Shown here piece by piece: positions 39,565 to 50,005 of a DNA stretch of 64,000 nucleotides (its first letter is position 1; the number at the start of each line of letters is the position of its first letter). The stretch covers positions 1-64,000 of the forward strand of contig JADBLO010000059.1 in assembly GCA_014894395.1 (NCBI GenBank). Reading direction: 5' to 3'. Made by a program: the position numbers and the translations under genes. The DNA is from Thermoplasmata archaeon. Its GTDB lineage: Archaea > Thermoplasmatota > E2 > DHVEG-1. The notes under the pieces are model-generated. The model had not been told where the DNA came from and did not search any database. It saw only the letters and a list, made by a program, of their open reading frames with translations.

Positions 39565-41652
39565 TTAACCAAACAGAACAAACAATGGCAGAAATACAAG
39601 CGTTACAACTGACATTAACTTGATGAGAATGTTGAGCGATGGCCCTGAGGTATCTTTACATGGATCTCCAACGGTATCACCAATAACCGCCGCCTTATGA
39701 GCAGGCGATCCTTTTCCACCAAGATTACCTGCTTCAATGTATTTTTTTGCGTTATCCCAGGCACCACCCGCATTTGCAAGGAAAACGGCAAGCAGGAAAC
39801 CTGTTGTAATCGAACCAAGGAGAAGACCAGCAAGACCCGCAAGACCAGCTCCTTTAGGACCAACGAGACCAAACACAACTCCGATAATAATTGGAGAAAT
39901 AACCGCTAGTACACCAGGTACAATCATCTCACGTAATGCTCGTTTGGTACTGATGGTGACACATCGTTTGTAATCAGGTTTACTGTTTGGATCTGTTAAC
40001 AAGTGGAATTCTTTGAACTGGTATCGAACCTCGTCCACCATACTCCGTGCTGCTTTTCCGACCGCACCCATGGTAAGTGCAATGAAAATAAAGGGTAGCA
40101 TCGCACCGAGAAACACCCCTGCAACCAGATACGTGTTACTGATTGACAGCATCTGACTGATTTCAATATCAGAGTAGTACAGTCGCAGGGAAACCATAAA
40201 CGTGGCAATCAACGCTAGTGCAGTAACCGCTGCTGAACCAATCGCAAATCCTTTTCCCATCGCAGCAGTTGTATTTCCAACGGCATCAAGTGCTTCTGCA
40301 CGCTCTCGAACCTCTTTTCCCAGTCCCGCCATCTCAGCAATGCCTGCTGCATTATCCGCAACAGGTCCGTAACAATCAGTTGCTAGTGAGATACCAAGAA
40401 CACTCAGCATTCCCACTGCAGACAATGCAACACCATAGAACTCAGCAAATTGATATGCAAAGATCATCGCTGCGACTACCGCAAGAACAGGGATGACCGT
40501 GCTCATCATACCCGTAACCATTCCTTGGATAATAGTGGTTGCTGGACCAGTTTTTGCTGCTTCTGCGATCCCATGCACTGGTTTTTGTTTCTCTGAGGTG
40601 AAATATTCAGTGCTCAACCCGATGATAATTCCTGCAATCAAACCAGCAAGCATAGCATAATAGGGACCAAGTTCACCGTCGAGTACATACCATATTGCGA
40701 TGCCGCCAAGCACAGCTACAAGAATCGTGCTTACAAACAATCCATTTCGTAGTGCAGAGTAAACATTCCCTTTTTTCCCTGATCGGACAAACAGCATCCC
40801 TAGAATTGAGGCAAAGATACCAATTGCAGAGATCAACAAGGGAAGCATCAGTGCCTTTTCACCATACATAGTGAATGCAAATCCTCCTGCAATTGCTGCG
40901 AGCGCCATTGTAGCAATGATTGCTTCAACATAGGATTCATATAAATCTGCACCCATGCCAGCAACATCACCAACGTTGTCGCCGACGAGATCAGCGATAA
41001 CTGCAGGATTCCTTGGATCATCTTCAGGGATGTTTTCCTCGACTTTCCCCACAAGGTCTGCTCCGATGTCAGCAGATTTCGTATAGATGCCACCTCCAAC
41101 TCGTGCAAACAATGCTACTGAGGATGCGCCGAAACCAAAACCAAATAAAACATTGGTAGTTACCGCTGCATCTAAGTGAAAGAGGTCATGGAATAGAGTA
41201 TACATGCCCCATACTCCTAGAATTCCCAGACCGACAACGCAGAGCCCCATGACTGCTCCGCTGGAAAATGCGATAGATAATCCTTTATTCATATTCTTTT
41301 TTACGCCTTCTGCTGTTTTCGCATTAGCAAGTGTAGCAATCCGCATGCCGATATTTCCAGATAGCATAGATAAAATTGCACCAATAAGAAACGCAAATGC
41401 TGTACCCCAATGGAGATTGCTGTTCGGGATAAACGATGCCCCTGCTAGGATAACAGTCATGATACCTACAAAGATGATGAGTACTTTGGTTTCACTGTTT
41501 AAAAATGCAATAGCCCCTTGTCGTATCGCATGACTTATTTCCTGCATTTTTTCGTTACCTGAGCTCTCGCGACGTATCTTATACGCGAGATATCCTGCAA
41601 AAAATAAGGCAACTAATCCACTTATCAATACAACTATTGAAATGTTTTCCAT
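39565..41652 (-). CDS. hppA: Membrane-bound pyrophosphatase, K+-dependent signature (candidate Na+-PPase)
   Basis: [65 protein letters not shown] (Ala at the K+-dependence position). MENISIVV start at 41652 preferred over the track start at 41718. Confidence 0.95.
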   Translation of the reverse strand: MENISIVVLISGLVALFFAGYLAYKIRRESSGNEKMQEISHAIRQGAIAFLNSETKVLIIFVGIMTVILAGASFIPNSNLHWGTAFAFLIGAILSMLSGNIGMRIATLANAKTAEGVKKNMNKGLSIAFSSGAVMGLCVVGLGILGVWGMYTLFHDLFHLDAAVTTNVLFGFGFGASSVALFARVGGGIYTKSADIGADLVGKVEENIPEDDPRNPAVIADLVGDNVGDVAGMGADLYESYVEAIIATMALAAIAGGFAFTMYGEKALMLPLLISAIGIFASILGMLFVRSGKKGNVYSALRNGLFVSTILVAVLGGIAIWYVLDGELGPYYAMLAGLIAGIIIGLSTEYFTSEKQKPVHGIAEAAKTGPATTIIQGMVTGMMSTVIPVLAVVAAMIFAYQFAEFYGVALSAVGMLSVLGISLATDCYGPVADNAAGIAEMAGLGKEVRERAEALDAVGNTTAAMGKGFAIGSAAVTALALIATFMVSLRLYYSDIEISQMLSISNTYLVAGVFLGAMLPFIFIALTMGAVGKAARSMVDEVRYQFKEFHLLTDPNSKPDYKRCVTISTKRALREMIVPGVLAVISPIIIGVVFGLVGPKGAGLAGLAGLLLGSITTGFLLAVFLANAGGAWDNAKKYIEAGNLGGKGSPAHKAAVIGDTVGDPCKDTSGPSLNILIKLMSVVTLVFLPLFVLFG

Positions 41653-41829
41653 AAATGACACCTCACGACTAGCGAGAACAAGATATAGATATTTAATTAT
41701 TATGAAATTAACAAACAAACACTCATATTAAAATACCCGATGTTCTACATTCCGACGAAGATGCTCAATATTTTACTGAGAAATTGTTGTTTTTTAGTAA
41801 AACAGAGCGGTAATTGACTGGAATAGATT

Positions 41830-42546
41830 ATGAGAAAAAAGGGTAAGATTCAAAAACAAAACATGATTACCATCTTGTTAGGCAAAAGAATTATGCTTAG
41901 AAACATACAATCGTTTTTTTGTAAAAAAAACGTGATTTATAGGCTCAAGCTCCTTGTAGTTTTTGTAAGTATTGTTGCAGTGGGTGCCCTTCTTTTTCTA
42001 ACAATTCTTAACCTTTTAACACCAGATCAACAGAAATGGTATTCAGCTCTTTCTCTTGCTTATTTTCTTCCTCCTGCAGGTAAAGAAACTGTAATTCCTT
42101 TGGGATTAAGCCAAGGTTTGCCCATACTTCCCTGGTGCATTACTCTTTTTTTCTTTGATTTTCTTGTCTGTATTGGATTTCTTACTAACTGGTGGCTCCT
42201 GGAATTCCTTATTGCACATATCCCTCCATTTCCCTTTTTAGGAATAAAAAGACAAAAACCTCATTTCTATAAAAAAAAGATTTCTCTTAAACTATGGTAC
42301 GAGAAGTTGCATAAAAAAACAAAAGAGATTGAAGCTAAAAAATATGGTAAGTTGCTTCCAATTGCTTTGTTTATTTTTATGCTTGTTCCTTTTCAAGGAA
42401 CAGGTGCAATGTCAACAACAATTATTGGAACATGGTTGGGTCTTCGACAAAAAGAAACACTGTTCATTGTTTCAATAGGATCTTTTCTTTCAATTCTCTT
42501 AATTGTAGCAATCTATCTAGGTATCGTAGAAATCTGGAGAGTTTAG
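41830..42546 (+). CDS. COG2426-like small multidrug export family membrane protein
   Basis: FLPPAGKETVIPLGLSQGLPI; GTGAMSTTIIGTWLGL; multi-TM. Confidence 0.7.
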   Translation: MRKKGKIQKQNMITILLGKRIMLRNIQSFFCKKNVIYRLKLLVVFVSIVAVGALLFLTILNLLTPDQQKWYSALSLAYFLPPAGKETVIPLGLSQGLPILPWCITLFFFDFLVCIGFLTNWWLLEFLIAHIPPFPFLGIKRQKPHFYKKKISLKLWYEKLHKKTKEIEAKKYGKLLPIALFIFMLVPFQGTGAMSTTIIGTWLGLRQKETLFIVSIGSFLSILLIVAIYLGIVEIWRV

Positions 42547-42633
42547 ATAAAAGAAGCAGAATTTTTCATAATGCTTATTTACAGTTAACTGTTATCTTAC
42601 GTTTGAATATATATTTTATGGTGGAGGCATCGG

Positions 42634-43878
42634 TTGGATATAACGTTATTGCTCATCGCGGGTGGTGCGAGTGCTATCGGTTTTTACATGGCATGGAACA
42701 TAGGAGCTAATGATGTGTCCAACTCGATGGCTACCGCAGTTGGTGCCAAAGCGATAACCTTTCGACAAGCGGTTCTTATTGCAGCGGTATTAACCTTTGT
42801 AGGTGCGGTATTTGTCGGATCCCAGGTTACAGAAACAATAAAAGGAGGTATTATTGATCCCTATAAAATCGGTGATCCCTTTATTTTATTGTTAGGGTTC
42901 GTTTCTTCTCTTTTAGCAGCATCGATCTTTGTAACGCTAGCAACATGGAAAGAAATGCCGATTTCCACGACGCATGCAATCATCGGTGCCATAGTTGGTT
43001 TTGGACTTATTGCGGGCGGAAACACCTGTATCAATTGGGGGAAACTAGCGGAGATTACAGCGAGCTGGGTATTATCACCAGTTGTAGGGTGTATCATTGC
43101 CTTCATTGTGTTTAAGGTCATTGTCAAGTTGATTTTCTCCAAAGAAAATCCTGTAGAGGCTGCGAAGATAGTTGGCCCCGGGATAATTGGAGTGACCACG
43201 TTTATGATCGTTTCTTCTCTTTTCATGAAAACTAATCTTGGTGAAAGGTTAGGGATCATCGATTTACCACTTATTTTAACCATCTCCATTGTTACAGGGG
43301 TTTGCCTCGCAGGTGTGTCTACTTTTTTACTAAGACATATAATGGCGCGTACGCCATCAGAGGACTACGGAACAGTAGAACAGATATTTAGAAAACTGCA
43401 AATAATAACCTCCTGCTACGTTGCATTCTCTCATGGTGCAAACGATGTAGCAAACGCAATAGGGCCCGTAGCCGCTATCTTTTCTCTCGCAACTGAAGGA
43501 GTGGTGAATACAACGGCTGAGATTCCTACCTACTTGCTTGCTTTAGGCGGCATTGGAATAGGCGTTGGAGCAATAACATGGGGTCATAAGGTCATGAGAA
43601 CAGTTGGATATAGAATAACTAGTCTTACTAATACACGGGGCTTCTCTGTTGATTTTGCGGCTGCAACCACAGTGCTGGTAGCATCAAAGCTTGGGTTACC
43701 AATATCTACGTCTCATACTGTTATAGGGGCTGTTATTGGTGTTGGTCTAGCGAGAGGGTTAGATGCAGTAGATTTAAAAGTTATAAAGAAGATCATTTAC
43801 TCGTGGCTTCTGACTGTCCCTTCAGCGATAGCGCTCTCAGCGATAATTTTTATAGGACTTAAAGCCATATTGTATTAA
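42634..43878 (+). CDS. PiT-family inorganic phosphate transporter
   Basis: GFYMAWNIGANDVSNSMATAVGAKAIT and FSHGANDVANAIGPVAAI duplicated signature; ISTTHAIIGAIVG / ISTSHTVIGAVIG. TTG start. Confidence 0.95.
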   Translation: MDITLLLIAGGASAIGFYMAWNIGANDVSNSMATAVGAKAITFRQAVLIAAVLTFVGAVFVGSQVTETIKGGIIDPYKIGDPFILLLGFVSSLLAASIFVTLATWKEMPISTTHAIIGAIVGFGLIAGGNTCINWGKLAEITASWVLSPVVGCIIAFIVFKVIVKLIFSKENPVEAAKIVGPGIIGVTTFMIVSSLFMKTNLGERLGIIDLPLILTISIVTGVCLAGVSTFLLRHIMARTPSEDYGTVEQIFRKLQIITSCYVAFSHGANDVANAIGPVAAIFSLATEGVVNTTAEIPTYLLALGGIGIGVGAITWGHKVMRTVGYRITSLTNTRGFSVDFAAATTVLVASKLGLPISTSHTVIGAVIGVGLARGLDAVDLKVIKKIIYSWLLTVPSAIALSAIIFIGLKAILY

Positions 43879-43892
43879 AACAAGGTGAAAAC

Positions 43893-44591
43893 ATGAAAGA
43901 AGAAATGAAACACTTCAGAGCACCAATCACAGAAACCTTAAGACGAAAATCCCCTTTTAATCAATTATTAGACCACATGGGAAAAGTCAAAGAATGTATC
44001 GATATCCTTGGAGATAGTTTAATTCGATATTATAAAGGCGATTACAAAGGATTTTCAGAAATATCTGAGAATGTTTCAAGACTTGAACATGAGGCTGACC
44101 AAATCAAGGGGAATATTCGAAACCATCTCCCTACTTCCATCTTAATGCCCGTTGATAAAGGAAAGTTTTTATGGGCGTTGCGGGAGCAGGATTCCATTCT
44201 TGATCATGCAGAAAATCTCGTGCAAATGCTTGATATGCGTCATACAAAAATCCCCAAAGAGCTACAGGTTCTTTTTATTGAACATACCTGGTTAGTTATA
44301 GATACCGTAAAAGCTATGGAAGATGCAGTACAAAATATTAGAGATTTGGTTGAATCGGGTTTCGTAAAACGGGAACGAGAGCAAACAAAGAGTTACATTC
44401 ATAAGGTCCATGAATTGGAATGGGCAGCAGACCAAAAGAAGTATGATATGACAAAAGGTATTTATAAGCTTGAAAAAAAACTCGAACCTATGGATGTGTA
44501 TCATTTGTTAAAAATTGCAGATTGGGTCGACGATATTGCTGATCATGCTGAGAACGTGGCAGATTGGTTGCGGTCAATGATTGCACGATAA
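43893..44591 (+). CDS. DUF47/TIGR00153 PhoU-like protein
   Basis: EISENVSRLEHEADQIKGNIRNHL; HELEWAADQKKYDMTKGIYKLEKKLEPMDVYHLLKIADWVDDIADHAENVADWL; directly follows the PiT transporter. Confidence 0.9.
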   Translation: MKEEMKHFRAPITETLRRKSPFNQLLDHMGKVKECIDILGDSLIRYYKGDYKGFSEISENVSRLEHEADQIKGNIRNHLPTSILMPVDKGKFLWALREQDSILDHAENLVQMLDMRHTKIPKELQVLFIEHTWLVIDTVKAMEDAVQNIRDLVESGFVKREREQTKSYIHKVHELEWAADQKKYDMTKGIYKLEKKLEPMDVYHLLKIADWVDDIADHAENVADWLRSMIAR

Positions 44592-44677
44592 ATCTTTTTT
44601 TGTGAAAAAACATAATACCGGAAATTTCTAATAGTCCTAGAGATTACATCGCCTGTAAAAAAATTGAGGGTTGCTGT

Positions 44678-45115
44678 ATGGGAAAAAATCTCCCCAAGTC
44701 ATTTAAGAAAGCACTGTGGGTGTATCATTGTAATTCTGGCTCATGTAATGGATGTGACATCGAAATAATTGCAGCTCTCTGTCCTCGTTACGATGTCGAG
44801 CGATTTGGAATAAAACTTGTTGGTTCACCAAGACATGCTGATGTGTTATTAATTACTGGAGCAGTGACACGACAGCTTGCTGATAAAATAAAACGTGTAT
44901 ATGAGCAGATGCCTGATCCAAAAGCCGTAATTTGCGTAGGGAATTGTGGAAACACTGGTGATGTTTTCTATGAATCGTATAATCTGGTTGGTCCTGTTGA
45001 TCAAATCATCCCTGTTGATGTTTATATCATTGGATGTCCTCCACGACCGGAAAACATCATCTATGGAGTTGCAAAAGCATGGATGAAACTCGAAACATTA
45101 GAGGCAAAAACATGA
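44678..45115 (+). CDS. mbhJ: [NiFe] hydrogenase group 4 small subunit (MbhJ/NuoB-like)
   Basis: YHCNSGSCNGCDIEIIAALCPRYDVERFGIKLVGSPRHADVLLITGAVT...CVGNCGNTGDVF...IIGCPPRPENII. Confidence 0.93.
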   Translation: MGKNLPKSFKKALWVYHCNSGSCNGCDIEIIAALCPRYDVERFGIKLVGSPRHADVLLITGAVTRQLADKIKRVYEQMPDPKAVICVGNCGNTGDVFYESYNLVGPVDQIIPVDVYIIGCPPRPENIIYGVAKAWMKLETLEAKT

Positions 45116-45651
45116 CAAAAAAAGAGCGGTTAACTCCTGAGGAACTCATCCAATCAATAAAAGATATGTTCACTACCAATATCCAGGATGCTCGAATAGA
45201 AAAACGAACCATGGGAAAAAAGAAAACAGAATTTTATCATCTGTGGATACGACTCGATAAAACCATATTCAAAGAAGCAGTAAGGCACCTTCAAAGTCTT
45301 GATCCGGCGCTGCATTTTGCTGTCGCCTCTGGCTACGACCTTGATGATACCATTGAACTGGTCTATTCCTTCTCACTCTACCACGGAGTAAGACATCAGG
45401 AAATATCCGTGAATCTCACGGTTGCTCTCCCAAAATCAGACCCAACAATTGAAACCATTACTGATCTCATCCCTGGTTCCTTGATCTCTGAGCAAGAAAA
45501 GCAAGAAATGCTTGGAATTACTGTAAAAAACATCCCGAAAAACTCACGAGTGTTCATCGCAGATGATTTTCCCAAAGGAGTGTACGCCTGGCGACGTGAT
45601 GAAACCGGACCAAAAAAACTCATCCGCAACCTTCATAAGGTGAAATCATGA
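45112..45651 (+). CDS. mbhK: Group 4 hydrogenase subunit MbhK (NuoC-like)
   Basis: MTKKERLTPEELIQSIKDMF; YHGVRHQEISVNLTVALPKSDPTIETITDLIPGSLISEQEKQEMLGITVKNIP. ATG at 45112. Confidence 0.85.
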   Translation: MTKKERLTPEELIQSIKDMFTTNIQDARIEKRTMGKKKTEFYHLWIRLDKTIFKEAVRHLQSLDPALHFAVASGYDLDDTIELVYSFSLYHGVRHQEISVNLTVALPKSDPTIETITDLIPGSLISEQEKQEMLGITVKNIPKNSRVFIADDFPKGVYAWRRDETGPKKLIRNLHKVKS

Positions 45652-46874
45652 AGACCGCTGAGAAAACAACCTACCAACTTCCCATCGGTCCCATTCACCC
45701 CGCGTTAAAAGAACCAGTGATGTTTGAGTTTGAAGTTGACGGGGAACGCATTGTGAATGTTAATGTTCGACTTGGTCATGTTCACCGCGGCGTAGAATGG
45801 ACCGGGACCCAGAGAAATCCTATTCAAATTTTGTATCTCGCGGAGCGCATCTGCGGGATCTGTTCGTACTGCCACCCGATGGCGTTTAGCCTTGCAGTGG
45901 AACGTGTTGCCGGAATCGAGGTCCCAGAGCGTGCAGATTACCTTCGGGTGATCCATGGGGAACTCGAACGTATCTGTTCTCATATCCTCTGGGCTGGTGT
46001 CGCAGCTCATGAAATCGGTTTTGACTCTGTTTTATTCTTGACATGGCAGATGCGAGAAAAAGCATTAGATCTCACTGAATATCTCACAGGGAATCGGATC
46101 ACCAAAGGTATTACCATGATTGGCGGCGTCAGACGGGATATCACACCTGATATGCATCCGAAGATTCAGGAGACTTTACAGTATTACAAAGAAATTTTTA
46201 AAAAACTTCAACATGTGTTCTTAGATGATAAAACATTTCAGTTGCGTTGCAAAGACTGCGGCGTATTATCCAAAGAAGATGCGGTAAAGCTCTGTGCTGT
46301 TGGACCTACCGCTCGTGCATCCGGGGTGAAAAAGGATGTTCGCCTTGACCAAGGATATTTCGCGTATAGTGATCTTGATTTTGATTATATCACCCCTGAT
46401 ATTTATACGGGTGAAGTACATGGTGACGTGTATGATAGGATCGTTGTTCGTTTGCTAGAAATACAACAATCGATAGGATTGATTGAGCAATGCCTTAATC
46501 AAATGCCTGCTGGTCCTATTGTTTCTGAGCCAAAGCCGTTAAAACTTCTGGCGAAGTTGAAGAATGTGTCTGGTGAAGGAATCGGGCGGATGGAAGCACC
46601 CCGCGGAGAAGTCTTCCATTACGTGAAACTGAGTGCTCAGGATGCCCCCTATGCATGGAAGGTACGTGCGCCAACATACAACAACATCCTGCCTTGGATC
46701 CCTATGCTTACCAATCAGCAGATAGCGGATATTCCGATTGTTGCGGCGTCCACCGACCCGTGTATGTCATGCACCAACCGAGTAACGATTGTAAAAAACC
46801 AGGACACCTCATTCTTGGACAAGGAAGAGTTACATCGGATGAGTATACAAAAAACACGGAGGCTTCAGCCATGA
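45648..46874 (+). CDS. mbhL: Group 4 [NiFe] hydrogenase large subunit (MbhL)
   Basis: Both NiFe ligand motifs intact: ERICGICSYCH near the N-terminus and STDPCMSCTNRV near the C-terminus. Confidence 0.94.
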   Translation: MKTAEKTTYQLPIGPIHPALKEPVMFEFEVDGERIVNVNVRLGHVHRGVEWTGTQRNPIQILYLAERICGICSYCHPMAFSLAVERVAGIEVPERADYLRVIHGELERICSHILWAGVAAHEIGFDSVLFLTWQMREKALDLTEYLTGNRITKGITMIGGVRRDITPDMHPKIQETLQYYKEIFKKLQHVFLDDKTFQLRCKDCGVLSKEDAVKLCAVGPTARASGVKKDVRLDQGYFAYSDLDFDYITPDIYTGEVHGDVYDRIVVRLLEIQQSIGLIEQCLNQMPAGPIVSEPKPLKLLAKLKNVSGEGIGRMEAPRGEVFHYVKLSAQDAPYAWKVRAPTYNNILPWIPMLTNQQIADIPIVAASTDPCMSCTNRVTIVKNQDTSFLDKEELHRMSIQKTRRLQP

Positions 46875-47272
46875 GATTCCCGATGATTTTCCAGTTGCTT
46901 AGGCAGTTATTTAAAAAACCGCATACGAACAAATTTCCTGTGAAATATACACCGTCGTCAACAACCAGGTTTTTTGCTGATGTTCACGATGGGAAAAAAA
47001 CCATATGTTCTCCAGTGGAAACACCGCAAGGGTTCCGAGGTAAAATCCAGTATGAAAAAGACAAATGCATTGGCTGCCAGCTCTGCCTGAAGGTCTGCCC
47101 CTCTGAAGCTATCGAATTTAAAGCTGAAGAAAAGAAGATAAAAATTTATCTTGCACGATGCACGTTTTGCTCGCAATGTAATGACGTCTGCCCAGTGAAT
47201 TGCCTGAGTATGAGCAATGAATTTTTACTTGCGGATACAGACAAGTATTCGAAGGATTTGATTGTTGAATAA
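46871..47272 (+). CDS. mbhN: Hydrogenase ferredoxin-like subunit MbhN (NuoI-like, 2x[4Fe-4S])
   Basis: CIGCQLCLKVCP and CTFCSQCNDVCP; ATG at 46871 overlapping the mbhL stop. Confidence 0.9.
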   Translation: MRFPMIFQLLRQLFKKPHTNKFPVKYTPSSTTRFFADVHDGKKTICSPVETPQGFRGKIQYEKDKCIGCQLCLKVCPSEAIEFKAEEKKIKIYLARCTFCSQCNDVCPVNCLSMSNEFLLADTDKYSKDLIVE

Positions 47273-47470
47273 CTATTGCACAATTTCAAAATTTTTTTTG
47301 GTAATCATTACCTTGTTTACATATTCTAATTTTCAATAAAAAGGACATATTTCAGAAAATTATTCTCATCTTGATAATCACATCCTTTAAAAAAAACAAC
47401 AAGTTTAAAAAAACACTACGTTTACCATTCGCTTAACAACCAATAATTAAATAAACGTAGGGAGGCAACC

Positions 47471-47995
47471 ATGAAAAGATATGTTATCACAACCATCGTC
47501 TGTTTCATCATCTATCTTTTATTGACAACGGGTAGTGGAACTGACGTGCTAGGACTCTGGAGCTATATCGAGATGCTGTTCGGTCTCTTATTATCATTGA
47601 TTGTCGGATATGCTACACGGACCCTGTTTATCAAAGATAATTTCAGAATGCTGAACCCTGTTCGATGGTTCCTCTTTCTTGCGTATCTCATAGGACCATT
47701 TTTCGTCGCTCTTGCCAAAGCAAACCTTGACGTTGCTTACCGGGTCATCACAGGAAAAATAAACCCAGGTATTGTGAAAATTTCCCCCGGCATCCATACC
47801 GATCTAGGTATTACCCTGCTTGCCAATTCAATTACACTCACCCCTGGGACGTTAAGTGTTGATATCGACGAAGAGACCAACGACCTTTATATTCACTGGA
47901 TTAACATCGACATAAAAGCCTTAGAAAAAAAACCTGTTGATTGTAAATACATCTGCGGGAATTTCCCACAATGGATACGGAGGATTGCAGAATGA
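47471..47995 (+). CDS. mbhA: Mrp/Mbh Na+/H+ antiporter-like subunit E (MbhA)
   Basis: MnhE-type: PVRWFLFLAYLIGPFFVALAKANLDVAYRVITGKINPGIVKI...LLANSITLTPGTLSVDI. Confidence 0.92.
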   Translation: MKRYVITTIVCFIIYLLLTTGSGTDVLGLWSYIEMLFGLLLSLIVGYATRTLFIKDNFRMLNPVRWFLFLAYLIGPFFVALAKANLDVAYRVITGKINPGIVKISPGIHTDLGITLLANSITLTPGTLSVDIDEETNDLYIHWINIDIKALEKKPVDCKYICGNFPQWIRRIAE

Positions 47996-48261
47996 TTGAC
48001 CTTTTGACAACATATTTGATTGTCGTCATTGCATTGACGCTCTGTAGCATCCTTGCCTTAATTCGGGTGATACACGGACCAACCGCACCTGACCGTGTTG
48101 TCGGCGTTGACACAATCAATACAATGGTGGTTGTCGGCATGATCGCCTTTGGTGTCGCATACAGAGAAGTCATTTACATTGATGTCGCCATTGTCTATGC
48201 GCTCCTCTCTTTCATCTCAACCTTATTCATTGCCAGATATCTTGAAGGAGGCGAGTTCTAA
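47992..48261 (+). CDS. mbhB: Mrp/Mbh subunit F (MbhB)
   Basis: IRVIHGPTAPDRVVGVDTINTMVVVGMIAFG; ATG at 47992 overlapping the mbhA stop. Confidence 0.92.
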   Translation: MIDLLTTYLIVVIALTLCSILALIRVIHGPTAPDRVVGVDTINTMVVVGMIAFGVAYREVIYIDVAIVYALLSFISTLFIARYLEGGEF

Positions 48262-48262
48262 A

Positions 48263-48646
48263 ATGATATTTGACATCATCATCTACCTATTCATCGGAAT
48301 CGGAATCTTTTTTAATCTTCTCGCAGGTATTGGACTCCTCCGTTTCCCTGATGTATATACCAGATTGCACGCAGGAACGAAATGCACAACATTTGGCTCT
48401 CTTTTCCTTATCGGGTCTGTCATCCTCATTGGTTTGAAACTATGGTGGGAAAAAGATACCAATGGATCAGTACTTGCGATTCATTCTACGATTGCGTTGA
48501 TCGCTATTCTGTTGACAAACCCAGTTGGCGCCCATGCGATCGCCCGCGCTGCGCATCGTAGTGGTATTCAACCAGTAGGTGCAGTCATCGATGAACTCCA
48601 AACAAAACCAGTGGAAAAAAATGAAGAAAAAACAGGAGGAGACTAA
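48263..48646 (+). CDS. mbhC: Mrp/Mbh subunit G (MbhC)
   Basis: GIGIFFNLLAGIGLLRFPDVYTRLHAGTKCTTFGSLFLIGSVIL; NPVGAHAIARAAHRSGI. Start ATG 48263. Confidence 0.92.
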   Translation: MIFDIIIYLFIGIGIFFNLLAGIGLLRFPDVYTRLHAGTKCTTFGSLFLIGSVILIGLKLWWEKDTNGSVLAIHSTIALIAILLTNPVGAHAIARAAHRSGIQPVGAVIDELQTKPVEKNEEKTGGD

Positions 48647-48901
48647 ATGGGGATGGAGTTTCTTATCGCAAACATTCTTGTCTTGATTCTTACGGTCGTC
48701 GCATCCCTTGTTGCTGTGCTGCTTCGTGATCTTCTTGCTGCCGCGGTTGCTATGGCAGCAATGAGCCTGTTATTGTCGTTAGAATTCTTTATCTTGCAAG
48801 CACCCGACGTCGCCATCGCAGAAGCTGGAGTAGGTGCTTGTCTTTCCACCGCGATCGTTATTATTGCTATCAAGGGAACAAAACGCACGGAGGATGAATA
48901 A
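48647..48901 (+). CDS. mbhD: Hydrogenase subunit MbhD (DUF4040-like)
   Basis: [48 protein letters not shown]. Confidence 0.88.
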   Translation: MGMEFLIANILVLILTVVASLVAVLLRDLLAAAVAMAAMSLLLSLEFFILQAPDVAIAEAGVGACLSTAIVIIAIKGTKRTEDE

Positions 48902-48903
48902 TA

Positions 48904-49176
48904 ATGGAGAAGAGAACTATCGTGGCTGTTCTTGTTTTTGCAATTGTTGCTGTCTTCTTTTTCTTCAGTATCTTCCTGATTCACCCTTTTGGTAAACCAG
49001 GTCAGGTAAACATGGATGATCATATCATTGCAAACACCCAAAATGAGACAGGAACAAACAACGGAGTTACCTCCGTTGTTTTTGATTACCGTGGCTTTGA
49101 TACCCTTGGGGAGGCAACGATTTTATTTTCAGCTGTTGCAGGAGTGCTGATGATCTTTCGGAGGGTAAAACAATGA
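48904..49176 (+). CDS. mbhE: Hydrogenase subunit MbhE
   Basis: [38 protein letters not shown]; position in operon. Confidence 0.85.
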   Translation: MEKRTIVAVLVFAIVAVFFFFSIFLIHPFGKPGQVNMDDHIIANTQNETGTNNGVTSVVFDYRGFDTLGEATILFSAVAGVLMIFRRVKQ

Positions 49177-49649
49177 GCGGTATGTCAAAGATTGTGAAAA
49201 CCTCGGTCAACATCCTGTTTCCTCTCACTATGATTTTCGGGTTGTATGTGATTGCCCATGGTCATCTCACACCCGGTGGAGGTTTTCAAGGTGGTGCGAT
49301 TGTTGCATCCGGATGTGCCATGATTGTTGTTGCATATGGGTCAAAGTGGGTTTTTAAACAGATAAAAGAAAAACGATTATCCTCGTTTGAAAGCATCGGT
49401 GGGGTCGGTTTCATCACTGTTGCGTTATTGGGTCTTGTGTTTAGCTCTGTGTTTTTCGGTAACTTCCTTGCCGGCTCCAACCTCCTCTTTGGTACGACAC
49501 CAGCAACTGGGTCAACCGGCGCTGATTTCAACACCGGTGGAGTCCTGCCGCTAATGAATTTTGCTGTGGGGGTCAAGGTCATAGCTGGGTTATTCGTCAT
49601 TGTGTTAGTCATGGCGTACGCTAGTAGTGTTAAGGAGTGGGACACATGA
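49173..49649 (+). CDS. mbhF: Mrp/Mbh subunit B (MbhF)
   Basis: [57 protein letters not shown]. Confidence 0.92.
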   Translation: MSGMSKIVKTSVNILFPLTMIFGLYVIAHGHLTPGGGFQGGAIVASGCAMIVVAYGSKWVFKQIKEKRLSSFESIGGVGFITVALLGLVFSSVFFGNFLAGSNLLFGTTPATGSTGADFNTGGVLPLMNFAVGVKVIAGLFVIVLVMAYASSVKEWDT

Positions 49650-50005
49650 TTGAATATATACCTTTTATCGCAGTCGTAACTATGATATTCATTGGGTTGT
49701 ACGCTGTATTATTCCGTAGGAATCTGATTAAAATTGTCATCGGCATTTCAATTATTGAGAGTGGAGTGAATCTTTTTTTAATCACGTTAGGGTATCGTGA
49801 AGGCGGTGTCGCGCCGATCTTTACAAGTTTACCTCCAGGAACAACATATCCAGCGGGAATGGTACTTCCTGTCCCTCAGGCATTAACACTCACTAGTATT
49901 GTGATAGGTGTCGCTGTTCTTGCGTTGATGCTATCGCTGGTTATGCATATTTATAGGAAATATGGCACGCTGGATGTTCGAAAGATTCGGAGGTTGAAAG
50001 AATGA
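49637..50005 (+). CDS. mbhG: Mrp/Mbh subunit C (MbhG, NuoK-like)
   Basis: FRRNLIKIVIGISIIESGVNLFLITLGYREGGVAPIF; PVPQALTLTSIVIGVAVLALMLSLV. Confidence 0.93.
   Translation: MGHMIEYIPFIAVVTMIFIGLYAVLFRRNLIKIVIGISIIESGVNLFLITLGYREGGVAPIFTSLPPGTTYPAGMVLPVPQALTLTSIVIGVAVLALMLSLVMHIYRKYGTLDVRKIRRLKE

Noticed and set aside
39615-41533. Additional frames inside the minus-strand pyrophosphatase (39615..39878, 40848..41108, 41204..41533)
   Set aside because: Wholly inside a conserved 690+-aa membrane protein; translations are low-complexity or shadow sequence.
41771-41802. ttttact/agtaaaa inverted repeat upstream of the COG2426-like gene
   Set aside because: 7-bp A/T-rich repeat with an 18-nt loop in an A/T-rich promoter region; likely chance.
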